Part shown: piece after piece, positions 1 to 8,487 of the stretch
How positions within the stretch are numbered: the stretch's first letter is position 1
Layout of the letters: the number at the start of each line of letters is the position of its first letter
Assembly (NCBI GenBank): GCA_018053145.1
Contig: JAGPMA010000002.1
Coordinates: 1 to 64,000, forward strand
Direction: 5' to 3'
DNA from: Oscillospiraceae bacterium
GTDB taxonomy: Bacteria > Bacillota > Clostridia > Oscillospirales > Oscillospiraceae
DNA: 64,000 nt
Notes under the pieces: generated by a model
Seen by the model: the letters and a program-made list of their open reading frames with translations, nothing else
Told to the model about the DNA's origin: nothing
The model's database searches: none
Made by a program: the position numbers and the translations under genes

Positions 1-1
1 C

Positions 2-244
2 TCGTTCCAGTTTGCAGTCTCGCAGGTAATTATTGAGTTTAGCAGCAGCCTTAAGGCATTCTCCTCGCCTAGCAAAGCAGACTTTACTTCATTTGAGAAA
101 GGCAGCCCCTCCAGAAGTATGTTCATAAATCAGTTCGCAGGAAGCGAAGCTATACTGGTTGATAACAGTCAACAGCTTTATATCACTAAGGGGTTAAAAG
201 AGAGTTTTCAAGCTATGGAAGGAATTGAAGCGTTGATGCTTTGA
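2..244 (+). CDS. C-terminal end of a probable FAD:protein FMN transferase (ApbE-like), partial
   Basis: An open frame enters from the left edge (codons counted from base 2) and stops with TGA at 242-244, giving about 80 residues of a C-terminus. The end contains AILVDNSQQLYITKGLKESF, which resembles the final strands of ApbE proteins (an 'ALLID..G.IYVT.GL' pattern). The next gene, 13 bases downstream, is an FMN-binding-domain protein, the usual covalent flavinylation substrate of ApbE, and this supports the reading. The catalytic domain lies outside the window, so the identification rests on a short tail and on the neighbour. It could be another protein of similar fold. Confidence 0.5.
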   Translation, partial: SFQFAVSQVIIEFSSSLKAFSSPSKADFTSFEKGSPSRSMFINQFAGSEAILVDNSQQLYITKGLKESFQAMEGIEALML

Positions 245-257
245 AAGGAGTAAGGCA

Positions 258-716
258 ATGAAAAGTACCGAAAAAAGAAAGGGGAAAAGAAAAATGTGGA
301 TTGTGATAGGTATCATCGTGGGAGTAATTGCGATTGGGGTTACAGGAGGACTTCTCGCTGATGCACCCGGACGTCGCGAAATTAAGGAGCTATCTTTTTC
401 AACTTTAGATTTTAAAAACCTTCGTGACGGCACCTACATCGGTGAATATGTAGGCGAAAAGTCTCATTCAAGAGACACGAAGGTCGAAGTTTTGATATCA
501 GGCGGAGAAATCTCTGATGTTACAATACTTAAAGGCGCTGTGGATAAAGATGGTAAGCCTGTGGAAATAAAGGAAGGTCAAAGCATAGAAAATTTGTTTG
601 ACAATGCTATTAAGTCGCAGACTTTGCAGGTGGATGTTATAAGCGGCGCAACACTTACATCTAAAACACATCTTAAGGCGTTGGAAAATGCGCTTGAACA
701 GGCAAAAACCAATTAA
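258..716 (+). CDS. Membrane-anchored FMN-binding domain protein
   Basis: A 152-residue protein with a basic N-terminus (KSTEKRKGKRK) followed by one hydrophobic segment at about residues 13-34, then an extracytoplasmic FMN-binding domain of the RnfG/NqrC type. The C-terminal motif VDVISGATLTS is the SGAT-x-T signature whose last threonine receives FMN covalently from ApbE in this family. The start ATG is preceded by AAAGGAG. It probably forms an operon with the ApbE-like gene upstream. The family carries electrons in membrane redox chains or extracellular reduction. No partner subunits are visible here, so the electron donor and acceptor are unknown. Confidence 0.8.
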   Translation: MKSTEKRKGKRKMWIVIGIIVGVIAIGVTGGLLADAPGRREIKELSFSTLDFKNLRDGTYIGEYVGEKSHSRDTKVEVLISGGEISDVTILKGAVDKDGKPVEIKEGQSIENLFDNAIKSQTLQVDVISGATLTSKTHLKALENALEQAKTN

Positions 717-748
717 TTCTTCAGCTGACAGGTTGTACAGAGATTTTC

Positions 749-809
749 ATTTAGAAAAATAAGTATCCGGTGCAGGAAGATCCTGTACCGGATACTTATT
801 TTTCTAAAT
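749..809. terminator. Long bidirectional hairpin between FMN-binding gene and merR
   Basis: Two 29-base arms (749-777 and 781-809) are complementary except for one G.U pair and close a 3-base loop. The outer part carries an A-rich/T-rich stretch (TTATTTTTCT) on both strands, so the structure can terminate both the plus-strand gene ending at 716 and the minus-strand gene ending at 904. Confidence 0.8.
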
Positions 810-903
810 TACAAGACTGCGTTCAGCCTGCGCATCAACCGCAGGAACGAGTTGTAAAGCATGGAGGCGAATTAAGCAATTAATAAGGGCTTAATGAAAA
901 TGC

Positions 904-1668
904 CTACTCGATTATCATCTGGATTTCAGTAATATAATTATTTGTGTCGGTTTCTACAAACTGGTCAATGATGTTAAAAGCCGCAACAAGCTTTCCAAAG
1001 TGCAGGTCAGTTCTTGCAACATGCATCCTCTCAAAGGTGAGTTTAATGTTTTCATATGAGCCGACATGGTAGCCGACAAGATACTGCCCCGCAGGCAGGA
1101 CCCCCGTTTCTTCCGGCTTTATCATATCGTCCTGAGTACCCATTCCATCCGTTGCGGCATCAATGAACGCGCCGAAATATTTGAGGTTTTCTTCGTAAAA
1201 TGCAATCGTTGGATAGAAATAAAAGGAATCGCGATTATAAAGGGCTTCCTCCGAACCAATTGGAATATATCTGCGATCAGGAAACCACTTTACTTCTATG
1301 GAGTCAGCGTTGAGATTATTTGTCGTGTGTTCAATAAAAGAAATTTTTCGTTGAATCGCATTATCAATGAGTATCATGCTGCGAAACTGTTCGTGCAAAT
1401 GATGGGAACGCTCTTTAAGGATGTCGAGTGTGCCGTTAATACTCCTCGTACACAAATAATCCTTAATCTGGTCAAGAGAATATCCCAGCTTTTTCAGATA
1501 TTGTATTGATGCGAGCTGATAAACCTGGTCGAACTTGTATTTGCGGTATCCCGTCCGCTCATCACGGACAGCCGGTTTAAATAAATTAATCGAGTCGTAA
1601 TAGTGAAGAGTCTGGACGCCAAGTCCGAAGAGCTCTCCAATTTCACTTACGGTCATATATTCTTTCAT
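904..1668 (-). CDS. MerR-family transcriptional regulator with GyrI-like effector domain
   Basis: A 254-residue regulator. The N-terminal MerR winged helix reads MTVSEIGELFGLGVQTLHYY followed by the SINLFKP..R..TGYRKY pattern. A coiled linker follows at about residues 75-115, and the rest resembles the BmrR/GyrI effector-binding fold (RYIPIG.., AGQYLVGYHVGSYENI). I chose the ATG at 1668 because GGAGGT lies 5 bases upstream and the MerR domain starts at once; the longer frame reaching 1797 has no such support. Proteins of this type bind small hydrophobic or cationic ligands and activate by untwisting promoters. It lies 3' of the purine/nucleoside transporter genes on the same strand but has its own promoter, so any link to the transporter is inferred from position only. 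Confidence 0.85.
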   Translation of the reverse strand: MKEYMTVSEIGELFGLGVQTLHYYDSINLFKPAVRDERTGYRKYKFDQVYQLASIQYLKKLGYSLDQIKDYLCTRSINGTLDILKERSHHLHEQFRSMILIDNAIQRKISFIEHTTNNLNADSIEVKWFPDRRYIPIGSEEALYNRDSFYFYPTIAFYEENLKYFGAFIDAATDGMGTQDDMIKPEETGVLPAGQYLVGYHVGSYENIKLTFERMHVARTDLHFGKLVAAFNIIDQFVETDTNNYITEIQMIIE

Positions 1669-1738
1669 GGACACCTCCAAACACAGCGCCGACTGAAGAA
1701 TCAAAGACAAATGAAGCCCAGTTTTACTCGTTTGCGTT

Positions 1739-1767
1739 AGTATAACAAATTTTTGAACTTCTGTCCA
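1739..1767 (-). promoter_or_regulatory. Predicted sigma-A promoter of merR
   Basis: On the minus strand TGGACA (-35, at 1762-1767) and TATACT (-10, at 1739-1744) are separated by 17 bases, near-consensus for the housekeeping sigma factor. The promoter lies between the permease stop at 1804 and the merR start at 1668. Confidence 0.6.
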
Positions 1768-1803
1768 TCTCGGCAGCTGTTCATCAAGCTTTCCCATTTG
1801 GCT

Positions 1804-2745
1804 TTATCTCGAACCCTTGATGTACGGCTTATTCAGTGCTTCCGGCTGACTGTTTTTACCGATTGCTCCTAGTATTGCAAAGAGCGTAATCGCATAGGGA
1901 AGTATGGCCAGCAAAAATGGCGATATGGGAAGGCCAATGGTCTGCAGCCTGATTTGCAGCGCATTAGCCGCACCGAACAGCAGCGCGGCTCCAAACATAC
2001 CGAACGGAGTATAGCGCCCTAGGATTACAGTCGCAAGCGCAATATAGCCTCGGCCGGAGATCATGTTCTCTGTGAAAACTCCCAGCTGTGCCAGCACAAG
2101 ATAAGAACCGCCTATGCCACCTAAAATGCCGTTAAGAATCATTGCTAGCCACTGATATTTATGAACGGGGATGCCTGCGGCTTCCGCGGCACGCGGATTT
2201 TCACCGACTGATGTAAAAGACAGGCCCAAATTTGTTTTTCGGTAAAAATAGAAAGCGAGTATAAGGAGAGCATAAACCATATAGGTCAAAATGTCGCAGT
2301 TGAAGAAAGCTTCCCCAACAACAGGGATCTGGGAGAGTAAGGGTATTTTAATTGTCGAAAGTGGTTTAATCTGCTGATAGTTCTGGCCGCTTGAGATGAG
2401 TTTGAAAAGAAAGCTGGTGACACCCAGCATAAGCAAATTGAGTGCAAGGCCGCTGACGGATTGATCCTGTGCAAGTCTAATCGTAAGTAAGGCGTGAAGC
2501 GCGCTGACCAATACACCGCCGAGCATTCCGCAAAGCAGGCCAACAAGCAAGCTGTGGGAATACCACGCGCCGGCAAAGGAAAAGAATGCGCCACTGAGCA
2601 TAACGCCTTCTATGCCGATATTAAGAATGCCGGATTTCTCCGAGATTATTTCACCCAGGCCGCCATAGATTAGAGGTACTGCAAGACGAACTGTCGCTGA
2701 AAGGAATGCGGTCATAAAGCTAATAGATAAAATCTGTTCTATCAT
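1804..2745 (-). CDS. BMP-type nucleoside/purine ABC transporter, second permease (YufQ/NupQ-like)
   Basis: A 313-residue polytopic membrane protein of the branched-chain-type permease fold used by BMP-family importers. The conserved start LAVPLIYGGLGEIISEKSG, the GIEGVML motif and the later VGENPRAAEAAGI (the cytoplasmic loop that contacts the ATPase) are typical of YufQ/NupQ. Its start overlaps the stop of the other permease by an ATGA, showing translational coupling. It forms the translocation pore with the permease at 2742-3809. The substrate is probably a nucleoside or purine, given the family and the amidohydrolase and xanthine dehydrogenase genes downstream on the map. Confidence 0.9.
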   Translation of the reverse strand: MIEQILSISFMTAFLSATVRLAVPLIYGGLGEIISEKSGILNIGIEGVMLSGAFFSFAGAWYSHSLLVGLLCGMLGGVLVSALHALLTIRLAQDQSVSGLALNLLMLGVTSFLFKLISSGQNYQQIKPLSTIKIPLLSQIPVVGEAFFNCDILTYMVYALLILAFYFYRKTNLGLSFTSVGENPRAAEAAGIPVHKYQWLAMILNGILGGIGGSYLVLAQLGVFTENMISGRGYIALATVILGRYTPFGMFGAALLFGAANALQIRLQTIGLPISPFLLAILPYAITLFAILGAIGKNSQPEALNKPYIKGSR

Positions 2746-3809
2746 TCCATATTCTCCTTATCCTGAGCGACTGCGTTTTTCTTTTTTAGCTGCTTGAAGC
2801 GGAGAAGCTCCTTGCCAAGAATCAGTACCACTACGACACCAATAAGGATGTTAACAATGGCAGATGGAATTCCCATCTGTCGCTGCATGGAATTTGCTCC
2901 AATCTGCATTGCGGCATAAAGAACGCCAACGACTAAAACGCCTATTGGATTGTTTGATGCAATAAGCGCAATAAGCACTGCGGTATAGCCGCAGTTGGCT
3001 GAAATACCTTCCAGCAGTTTTTTTTGGATTGCAAGAACCTCAATTACACCGGCAACAGCAGCAAGCCCACCGCTTAGAAAAGCGGAGAACACAATGTTTT
3101 TCATTACAGAAATACCATTGCAAGCCGCCGCACGCTTATTGAGGCCAACCGTTTTCAATTCATAGCCTACGGAGGTTTTTTCCATCAGAAACCAGACAAC
3201 AATAACGAGAGCTATTGCAATTAAAATTCCGGCGTGAAAGCGGGTTGAAGGTATTAGATTTGGCAGTATAGCACCGGCTTCGATTTTAGCTGATTGAGGG
3301 ACATTTCCGGAAGGATCCATCAAAAACGATCGGACCGAATAACCCAGAAAATTGATAGCAATGTAATTGAGCATTATCGTAACAATAATTTCTGAAATAT
3401 TAAACTTTGCTTTTAAAACTGCCGCTATCAGCGCCCACAATCCGCCGCAGACAAAGCCGGCGAAAAGCGAAAGGATTATACTTATTACTCCTGGAGCATT
3501 TGTCAAACTGAGAGATACTATAGTTGCGGCCATCGCGCCAACATAGAACTGACCTTCTGCTCCGATGTTGAAAAAGCCTGTTTTAAACGCGACTGCGCAA
3601 CCCAGGCCGGTCAGTATCAGGGGGCAGGCCTTGACGAATATTTCGGCTAAATTTGCGGGATTGCCAAAAACGCCATTGAAAAACAGCCCATAGGCTTTTA
3701 AAGGATTGGCGCCGCATGCGAGGATTAGGATAGTGCCAATTGCAACGGTAATAGCAAAAATCAAAACGATATTTATTATTGTTTGCTTGCGGTTAATTTG
3801 ATTAATCAC
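2742..3809 (-). CDS. BMP-type nucleoside/purine ABC transporter, first permease (YufP/NupP-like)
   Basis: A 355-residue integral membrane protein with about eight to ten hydrophobic segments. Family motifs include KTGFFNIGAEGQFYVGA near residue 75 and VGLNKRAAACNGI in the EAA-like loop. The start is a GTG at 3809 that overlaps the ATPase stop (GTGA), so the three transporter genes are translationally coupled. It pairs with the shorter permease at 1804-2745. Family members import nucleosides, deoxynucleosides or purine bases; the exact substrate cannot be read from the sequence. Confidence 0.9.
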   Translation of the reverse strand: MINQINRKQTIINIVLIFAITVAIGTILILACGANPLKAYGLFFNGVFGNPANLAEIFVKACPLILTGLGCAVAFKTGFFNIGAEGQFYVGAMAATIVSLSLTNAPGVISIILSLFAGFVCGGLWALIAAVLKAKFNISEIIVTIMLNYIAINFLGYSVRSFLMDPSGNVPQSAKIEAGAILPNLIPSTRFHAGILIAIALVIVVWFLMEKTSVGYELKTVGLNKRAAACNGISVMKNIVFSAFLSGGLAAVAGVIEVLAIQKKLLEGISANCGYTAVLIALIASNNPIGVLVVGVLYAAMQIGANSMQRQMGIPSAIVNILIGVVVVLILGKELLRFKQLKKKNAVAQDKENME

Positions 3810-5332
3810 AGCGCACTCTCCTTTCCCGTAACACCGCCCATCAGCAGGCCTATTCTGTCAATAGTTGCCTCACTGCGGTTTAATAGCCCGACAATTCTTC
3901 CGCCAAACAGCACAGCAATGCGATCGCTAAGTGCCATAATCTCTTCCAAGTCGGCGGAAATGAGGACAACACTTTTTCCGGCATTGCGTTGCTCGACCAG
4001 CATTCCGCGCACAAATTCAGTTGCTCCGATATCCAGACCTCGTGTAGGCTGGCTGGCGACAATCACCTTTGCGTTATCTGATAGTTCACGCGCAATAATT
4101 AGCTTCTGCTGGTTTCCTCCGGACATTAGTTTTACTGTTGTATTGATGCCGGAACTGCCAGAGGCCTTAACCTGGTATTTTTCCATCTTTTGATTCGAGT
4201 CGCAAACCATTAGTTTTCTGTTTAGAACTTTATGATGAGAATAAGGCTCATTACAATAATCTCGCAGCATTAGATTTTCTGTGATATTCATATCAACAAT
4301 CAAGCTGTCGTTATGTCTGTCGTCCGAAATGTAAGCTATTCCGGCTTTATAACGCGTCTTAACAGATTGATTTCCAATGTCCGCTCCATCTAAAGATATT
4401 GTTCCAGCACTTTGCTGTTGGATGCCGGCAATCACTTCTGCAAGCTCTTTTTGTCCGTTGCCCTCAACTCCGGCAATGCCAAGAATTTCACCTTTTTGCA
4501 CGCTCAGAGACACGTCGTGCAAAGGGTGGCCTTTTAGCTTTCTTGGCAAGGAAACATGTTCCAATAAGAGCCCGCCTTCTCTTTTGGCGGTCTTGCTGAT
4601 ATCATAGCACTCGTTAAGCTCTCGTCCAATCATATGCCGTGACAGCTCTGTCGGGTTTGTTTGCGAGGTTACAAGATTTGCTACCTGCCTGCCATCCCGC
4701 AGGATTGTGACTCTGTCGCTAATAGCCATTATTTCACTCATTCTGTGCGTGATAATAATAATTGCATAGCCCTCATTTTTTAGACTGCGGAGGACATCAA
4801 AAAATTGCGCAGTTTCCTGCGGTGTCAGAACACCGGTCGGTTCATCCAGAATAAGCAGCTCGACGTTCCTGTACAGCGCCTTAAGTATTTCAACTCGCTG
4901 CTGTTCTCCCACAGATAAATTGCAAATAAGCGTCCTTGGATTTAACGTAAGGCCGTATTTTTGTGCCAAATCAATTATTCGTTTTTCAACAGCGGCGCGA
5001 TTTAAAATCAGACCGTTTTCCTTCATGCCCAAAATAATGTTATCCAGCACAGTCATTTTCTGTACCAGAGAAAAATGCTGATGCACCATTCCGATACCGG
5101 CGGCTATGGCTTCCTTTGGAGAAGAAAACCCTGCGGGCTTGCCCTTCCATAGAATCTCGCCGCTGTCGGCTGTATAAATACCAAAAAGAATGTTGACCAG
5201 CGTAGTTTTGCCGGCACCGTTTTCTCCCAGAAGAGCGTGAATTTCACCCTTTTCAACAGTAAGATTTATGTCTTTGTTGGCATATACACCAGAAAAAGCC
5301 TTACATATTTTTTTCATTTCGAGGATGGCCAT
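3806..5332 (-). CDS. BMP-type nucleoside/purine ABC transporter, double ATP-binding subunit (YufO/NupO-like)
   Basis: A 508-residue protein with two nucleotide-binding domains. Domain 1 has Walker A GENGAGKTT, signature LSVGEQQR and Walker B LILDEPTG. Domain 2 has a degenerate Walker A (GVEGNGQKE), signature MSGGNQQK and ASQPTRGLD, the usual asymmetry of this family. I chose the ATG at 5332 because AGGAG lies 7 bases upstream; the ATG at 5338 is too close to it, and the longer frame up to 5416 has no ribosome binding site. It energises the two permeases encoded immediately downstream and follows the lipoprotein gene across a stable hairpin. Confidence 0.92.
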   Translation of the reverse strand: MAILEMKKICKAFSGVYANKDINLTVEKGEIHALLGENGAGKTTLVNILFGIYTADSGEILWKGKPAGFSSPKEAIAAGIGMVHQHFSLVQKMTVLDNIILGMKENGLILNRAAVEKRIIDLAQKYGLTLNPRTLICNLSVGEQQRVEILKALYRNVELLILDEPTGVLTPQETAQFFDVLRSLKNEGYAIIIITHRMSEIMAISDRVTILRDGRQVANLVTSQTNPTELSRHMIGRELNECYDISKTAKREGGLLLEHVSLPRKLKGHPLHDVSLSVQKGEILGIAGVEGNGQKELAEVIAGIQQQSAGTISLDGADIGNQSVKTRYKAGIAYISDDRHNDSLIVDMNITENLMLRDYCNEPYSHHKVLNRKLMVCDSNQKMEKYQVKASGSSGINTTVKLMSGGNQQKLIIARELSDNAKVIVASQPTRGLDIGATEFVRGMLVEQRNAGKSVVLISADLEEIMALSDRIAVLFGGRIVGLLNRSEATIDRIGLLMGGVTGKESAL

Positions 5333-5438
5333 AAGCATTCTCCTATTCAAGTGAGGTCGCAAATTTAACAAACCGAAAAGCAGCAAGAACCCTCGCTTTA
5401 GCAAAGGTTTAGTCAATTATATATCAAAAAGTCCTCAT

Positions 5439-5477
5439 TTTAAAGTATCGGCCGTTTTAAGCGGCCGATACTTTAAA
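5439..5477. repeat. Perfect 16-bp intercistronic hairpin after the BMP lipoprotein gene
   Basis: Arms 5439-5454 and 5462-5477 are perfectly complementary around a 7-base loop. On the minus strand no T-run follows, so it is unlikely to be a full terminator. Its place, just 3' of the lipoprotein gene and before the ATPase gene, suggests an mRNA-stabilising or partial-attenuation element that keeps the binding protein in excess. Confidence 0.7.
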
Positions 5478-5493
5478 TTTTTTATTTCACCGA

Positions 5494-6507
5494 TTACTGG
5501 CGAAGGGTGTAATCGCGGGTTACTTCCAGAGCGCCGGATTTAATGTCATCAATGGCTTTCTGTGCGATTTCCTTAACGTTGTCGGGAAGATTATCTGAGA
5601 GCAGAACAGCAACTGCGCCGTCTTTCATACCAAGGTTATATACATCTGCCTTGAAGGTGCCGTCAGCAATTGCACCAAGAGCAATATCCAAAACAACATC
5701 AACATTGTAAAGTGCCGAGTCAAGGATGCTATCGGGAGCCAGTGAGCTCTGGTCATAGGAGTCGCCCTGAACCCAAATGCCGGCTGCGACTGCAGCGTTG
5801 ATTGCGCCTGTTCCGCAAGCGTTGGCGCAGTGCTTAATGACATCAACACCGTCATCAATCATAGCGGTTGCAGCTTCTTGCGCGATTTGTGTATCGGTAA
5901 AGGAGTTAGTCCAAGCGGTTTCAACAACGATATCGGGATTTACAGACTTTGCGCCGTCTTCAAAGCCGTTGATGATTTTGACTAGAGAATCTCCCTGCAT
6001 GGGGCCGATTGAACCGACCTTGCCGGACTTGGTCATGTTTGCGGCAATGATACCCTCAACATAAGCTGTCTGCTCACAGGCCATGACGTAGGAAGCGACA
6101 TTGTCTGCAGTCGCATCTGCCTCAGTGCAGATAAACTTGACATCGGGATAATTCGCTGCAACTTCAAGTGCGGGATCGCCGAATTCAAAGCCGTGGCCGA
6201 TGATAACGCTATAGCCCGATGAGGCATAGTCATTATAGGCTGCCGCAATATCAGCGGTTCCCAAATTCTCTGTGTAGGATAATTCGTAGCCATACTTTTC
6301 GCAAGCCTTTTTTGCGCCCTCATAAGCTGCCTGGTTCCAGCCTTGATCGTTTATTGCACCTGATACACACAGGGCAACCTTCAACGCTGCGGCTGTTGCA
6401 TCGGGGCTCGCGTCTTCGCCGGAGGGCTCTGTCTTGGAGGTGCCGCAACCTGCCAGCAAGCATAGGGCCAGAGACACACAAGAGACTAGTGCTAAGAACT
6501 TTTTCAT
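5494..6507 (-). CDS. BMP-family purine/nucleoside-binding lipoprotein (BmpA/YufN-like)
   Basis: A 337-residue protein with a lipoprotein signal peptide ending in the lipobox LLAGC (Cys at residue 21), then a Ser/Glu/Pro-rich linker and a periplasmic-binding-fold domain. The opening KVALCVSGAINDQGWNQAAY is the hallmark of the BMP/PnrA family, which binds purine nucleosides. A good ribosome binding site (AAAGGAG) precedes the ATG. It is the first gene of the transporter operon and delivers substrate to the permeases at 1804-3809. Family knowledge and the neighbouring purine-catabolic genes point to a purine nucleoside, xanthine or a related base. Confidence 0.92.
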   Translation of the reverse strand: MKKFLALVSCVSLALCLLAGCGTSKTEPSGEDASPDATAAALKVALCVSGAINDQGWNQAAYEGAKKACEKYGYELSYTENLGTADIAAAYNDYASSGYSVIIGHGFEFGDPALEVAANYPDVKFICTEADATADNVASYVMACEQTAYVEGIIAANMTKSGKVGSIGPMQGDSLVKIINGFEDGAKSVNPDIVVETAWTNSFTDTQIAQEAATAMIDDGVDVIKHCANACGTGAINAAVAAGIWVQGDSYDQSSLAPDSILDSALYNVDVVLDIALGAIADGTFKADVYNLGMKDGAVAVLLSDNLPDNVKEIAQKAIDDIKSGALEVTRDYTLRQ

Positions 6508-6597
6508 TACTTTTTCTCCTTTTGTTATATTAATTGTATTTGCGCTGTTTAATAATGAGCGAAGCTTATACGAAGTCTATCGGCGGTTTAAATCCTT

Positions 6598-6699
6598 GTT
6601 CTCTGTTGCAGCTAAGACTTGCTAATCTACTCGCTGTTTTTTCGCAATACCGCGTTGCAGCCCTTGGCAATACACAAAGTCTTAGCTGCAACAGAGAAC
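6598..6699. repeat. 23-bp perfect inverted repeat with a competing internal copy
   Basis: Arms 6598-6620 and 6677-6699 match perfectly and enclose 56 bases. The core GTTGCAGC of the left arm (6605-6612) occurs again in the loop (6654-6661). On the minus-strand transcript the first arm can therefore pair with the loop copy or with the second arm, but not both. One arm begins on the last base of the amidohydrolase stop codon, and the whole structure lies in the leader of the BMP lipoprotein gene. No T-run follows on the minus strand. Confidence 0.75.
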
Positions 6700-8093
6700 T
6701 AGTCAAGATTGTGGAATGCCTCACAGGGATTTCTCAAAACGCGAGTACAGACTTCTTCGCCTTTGCGGCCAAGTTCATATTCGTCTATGTTGCAAAGAAT
6801 ACCGTCTTTGAAAACGACCTTGCCGTTTATCATAGTCAAATCAACATATCCGGTTACGCCGGCACGGGCCAGCAGATTTTTGGGGTCATGCAGAGTTCCT
6901 GTAAGCTCCAATTTTCCGGCATCAATCATGAACAGGTCTGCACCCTTTTCCGGTTCAAGAGAACCGAGGTCGGGTCTTCCAAGAGTTTTTGCACCATTGA
7001 TTGTCGCAATCTTGAGCATCTCATACGGTGATATGCAGCCACCGCGTTCTTTGCTGTAAAAGGCCTGCATCATCCACGCCATGCGCATGGAGTCCAGCAG
7101 ATTTGAGCTGTCGTTTGTTGCTGAGCCGTCACAACCGAGAGAAACCAGCACACCGTCGCGTGAAAGAGCCTTCATATCGAGAATCGGCATACCACCCAGT
7201 ATTGCAGGCGCGGGGCAATGAGAAATACCGGTTCCGGTTTTCCCAAGTGTAGCGAACTCCTGAGGCAGCAGTTCCCATGCGTGGGCAAGCCATACATCCT
7301 CGCCAATAAAGCCAAGCTCACCGCACCAGTCAAGAGTGCGTTTGCCCCAGCGAGAAAGCATGATTTCGTTTTCGCCCTCGCCGAGATGCGTATGCATACG
7401 CACGCCCTTTTCACGGGCAAATTTTACTGTTTCTGTAAAGGTGTCTTTATAACAATTAATGGGTTGACATGGTGCCATGACAATTTGGGACATTGAATAG
7501 GGCTTGTGGTTGTGATAGAGCTTTATCAGTCGGTCACAGTCCTCAAGGAATTCATCTGTGCTTTCAAGCATATTGTCAGGTATTGTACTGCCTTCAGAAA
7601 GCGGCAGTGTATTTGTACCGCGCCCCGCATGATATCGAATGCCCAGAAGCTTTGCCGCTTCCATCTGACGGTCAACGGGGACCTTTCCTGTCGCCTTCGT
7701 AAAGCAATACTGAAGGTCAAAGGCGCAGGTGCACCCGTGTTTGATGAGGTCGCCCATTGCTGTCAGAGAGGAATAATATATAACCTCGCCGTCTATTATC
7801 TGGAATATCCGATAAATCTTATCCAGCCATTCGGGAACTGTCATGTTTGGGTAATCGATAGTCTTTAAATTGCGGACAAAGGTCTGGAAAAAATGATGGT
7901 GTGTGTTGACAAGCCCCGGATAAATGAACTTATCTGTTGCATCAATGACCTCATCATATTCATCGGTCAGATTTTTTCCGATTTTGACGATTTTAGGACC
8001 TTTCACCAACATATCTGAGTTGTAATGAACACTGTCCTCGGCATCACAGGTAACAATTGCTCTCGCATTTCTCAGCAGAACTGTTTTTTCCAT
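6699..8093 (-). CDS. Amidohydrolase, 8-oxoguanine/guanine deaminase-like (AtzB/TrzN superfamily)
   Basis: A 464-residue metal-dependent aminohydrolase. Metal and catalytic motifs are visible in order: NTHHHFFQT (about residue 64), MHTHLGEGENE, WLAHAWEL and LGCDGSATND with the final catalytic Asp. The overall pattern (GLVNTHHHFFQT, GTGISHCPAPA, LLDSMRMAWM) resembles characterised 8-oxoguanine deaminases and hydroxyatrazine ethylaminohydrolases more than the selenium-locus protein SsnA. It sits between a purine-type importer and xanthine dehydrogenases, so deamination of guanine or an oxidised guanine to a xanthine-type product is a sensible inference. Other aminopurines or triazines are possible substrates. 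Confidence 0.8.
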   Translation of the reverse strand: MEKTVLLRNARAIVTCDAEDSVHYNSDMLVKGPKIVKIGKNLTDEYDEVIDATDKFIYPGLVNTHHHFFQTFVRNLKTIDYPNMTVPEWLDKIYRIFQIIDGEVIYYSSLTAMGDLIKHGCTCAFDLQYCFTKATGKVPVDRQMEAAKLLGIRYHAGRGTNTLPLSEGSTIPDNMLESTDEFLEDCDRLIKLYHNHKPYSMSQIVMAPCQPINCYKDTFTETVKFAREKGVRMHTHLGEGENEIMLSRWGKRTLDWCGELGFIGEDVWLAHAWELLPQEFATLGKTGTGISHCPAPAILGGMPILDMKALSRDGVLVSLGCDGSATNDSSNLLDSMRMAWMMQAFYSKERGGCISPYEMLKIATINGAKTLGRPDLGSLEPEKGADLFMIDAGKLELTGTLHDPKNLLARAGVTGYVDLTMINGKVVFKDGILCNIDEYELGRKGEEVCTRVLRNPCEAFHNLD

Positions 8094-8487
8094 TGCCGTC
8101 TTCCTTTCAAAAGCATAATTCTTTTAAAAAAGGAGCAGCAATACCAAGACAGTATCGTTGCTCCATTGCAAGTGATTTTTTCTCTATTTAATGTGTTTGA
8201 TATGAGGGACAAAACTCTTATCTGTTATCACTATAAACTATATAGTAACTATAGACTCAAGATAAATATAGCCAAAATAATTTACAAATTATTTTGGCTA
8301 TATTTATCTATATATGTCATATTTCACAATATCACCAGTAACAGATACCTACATTGATTAGCTTGTCTGCCATGAATTAAGTGTGCATCCAAGCTTTCCG
8401 AACAAGACATTTGTTTTGCTCTGATAAAAACATCCCTTGATTTTGCATGGCGAAGATGTAATCGTCGTAAGCGTTTGGGTAATAATT
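8094..8487. other. 394-base intergenic region with a perfect palindrome
   Basis: This gap separates mocA (ending at 8488) from the amidohydrolase (starting at 8093), both on the minus strand. It is A/T-rich and holds no credible ORF. Its main feature is the 22-bp palindrome at 8261-8308. It must also carry the promoter or leader of the amidohydrolase gene, but I could not pick a convincing -35/-10 pair. Confidence 0.6.
8261..8308. terminator. Perfect 22-bp A/T-rich hairpin, possible terminator of the mocA operon
   Basis: Arms 8261-8282 and 8287-8308 are perfectly complementary with a 4-base loop. It lies after the last gene of the selenium-molybdenum operon on the minus strand and before the amidohydrolase. 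No clear T-run follows on either strand, so it may be an RNA-processing or stability element or a protein-binding palindrome rather than a classic terminator. Confidence 0.55.

Noticed and set aside
6565..6575. CTTCGTATAAG on the minus strand in the BMP leader, resembling the start of a purine riboswitch
   Set aside because: The downstream conserved segments of the purine aptamer (the two loop-loop arms and the closing P1 strand) are not present in the following 60 bases, so the match looks accidental.
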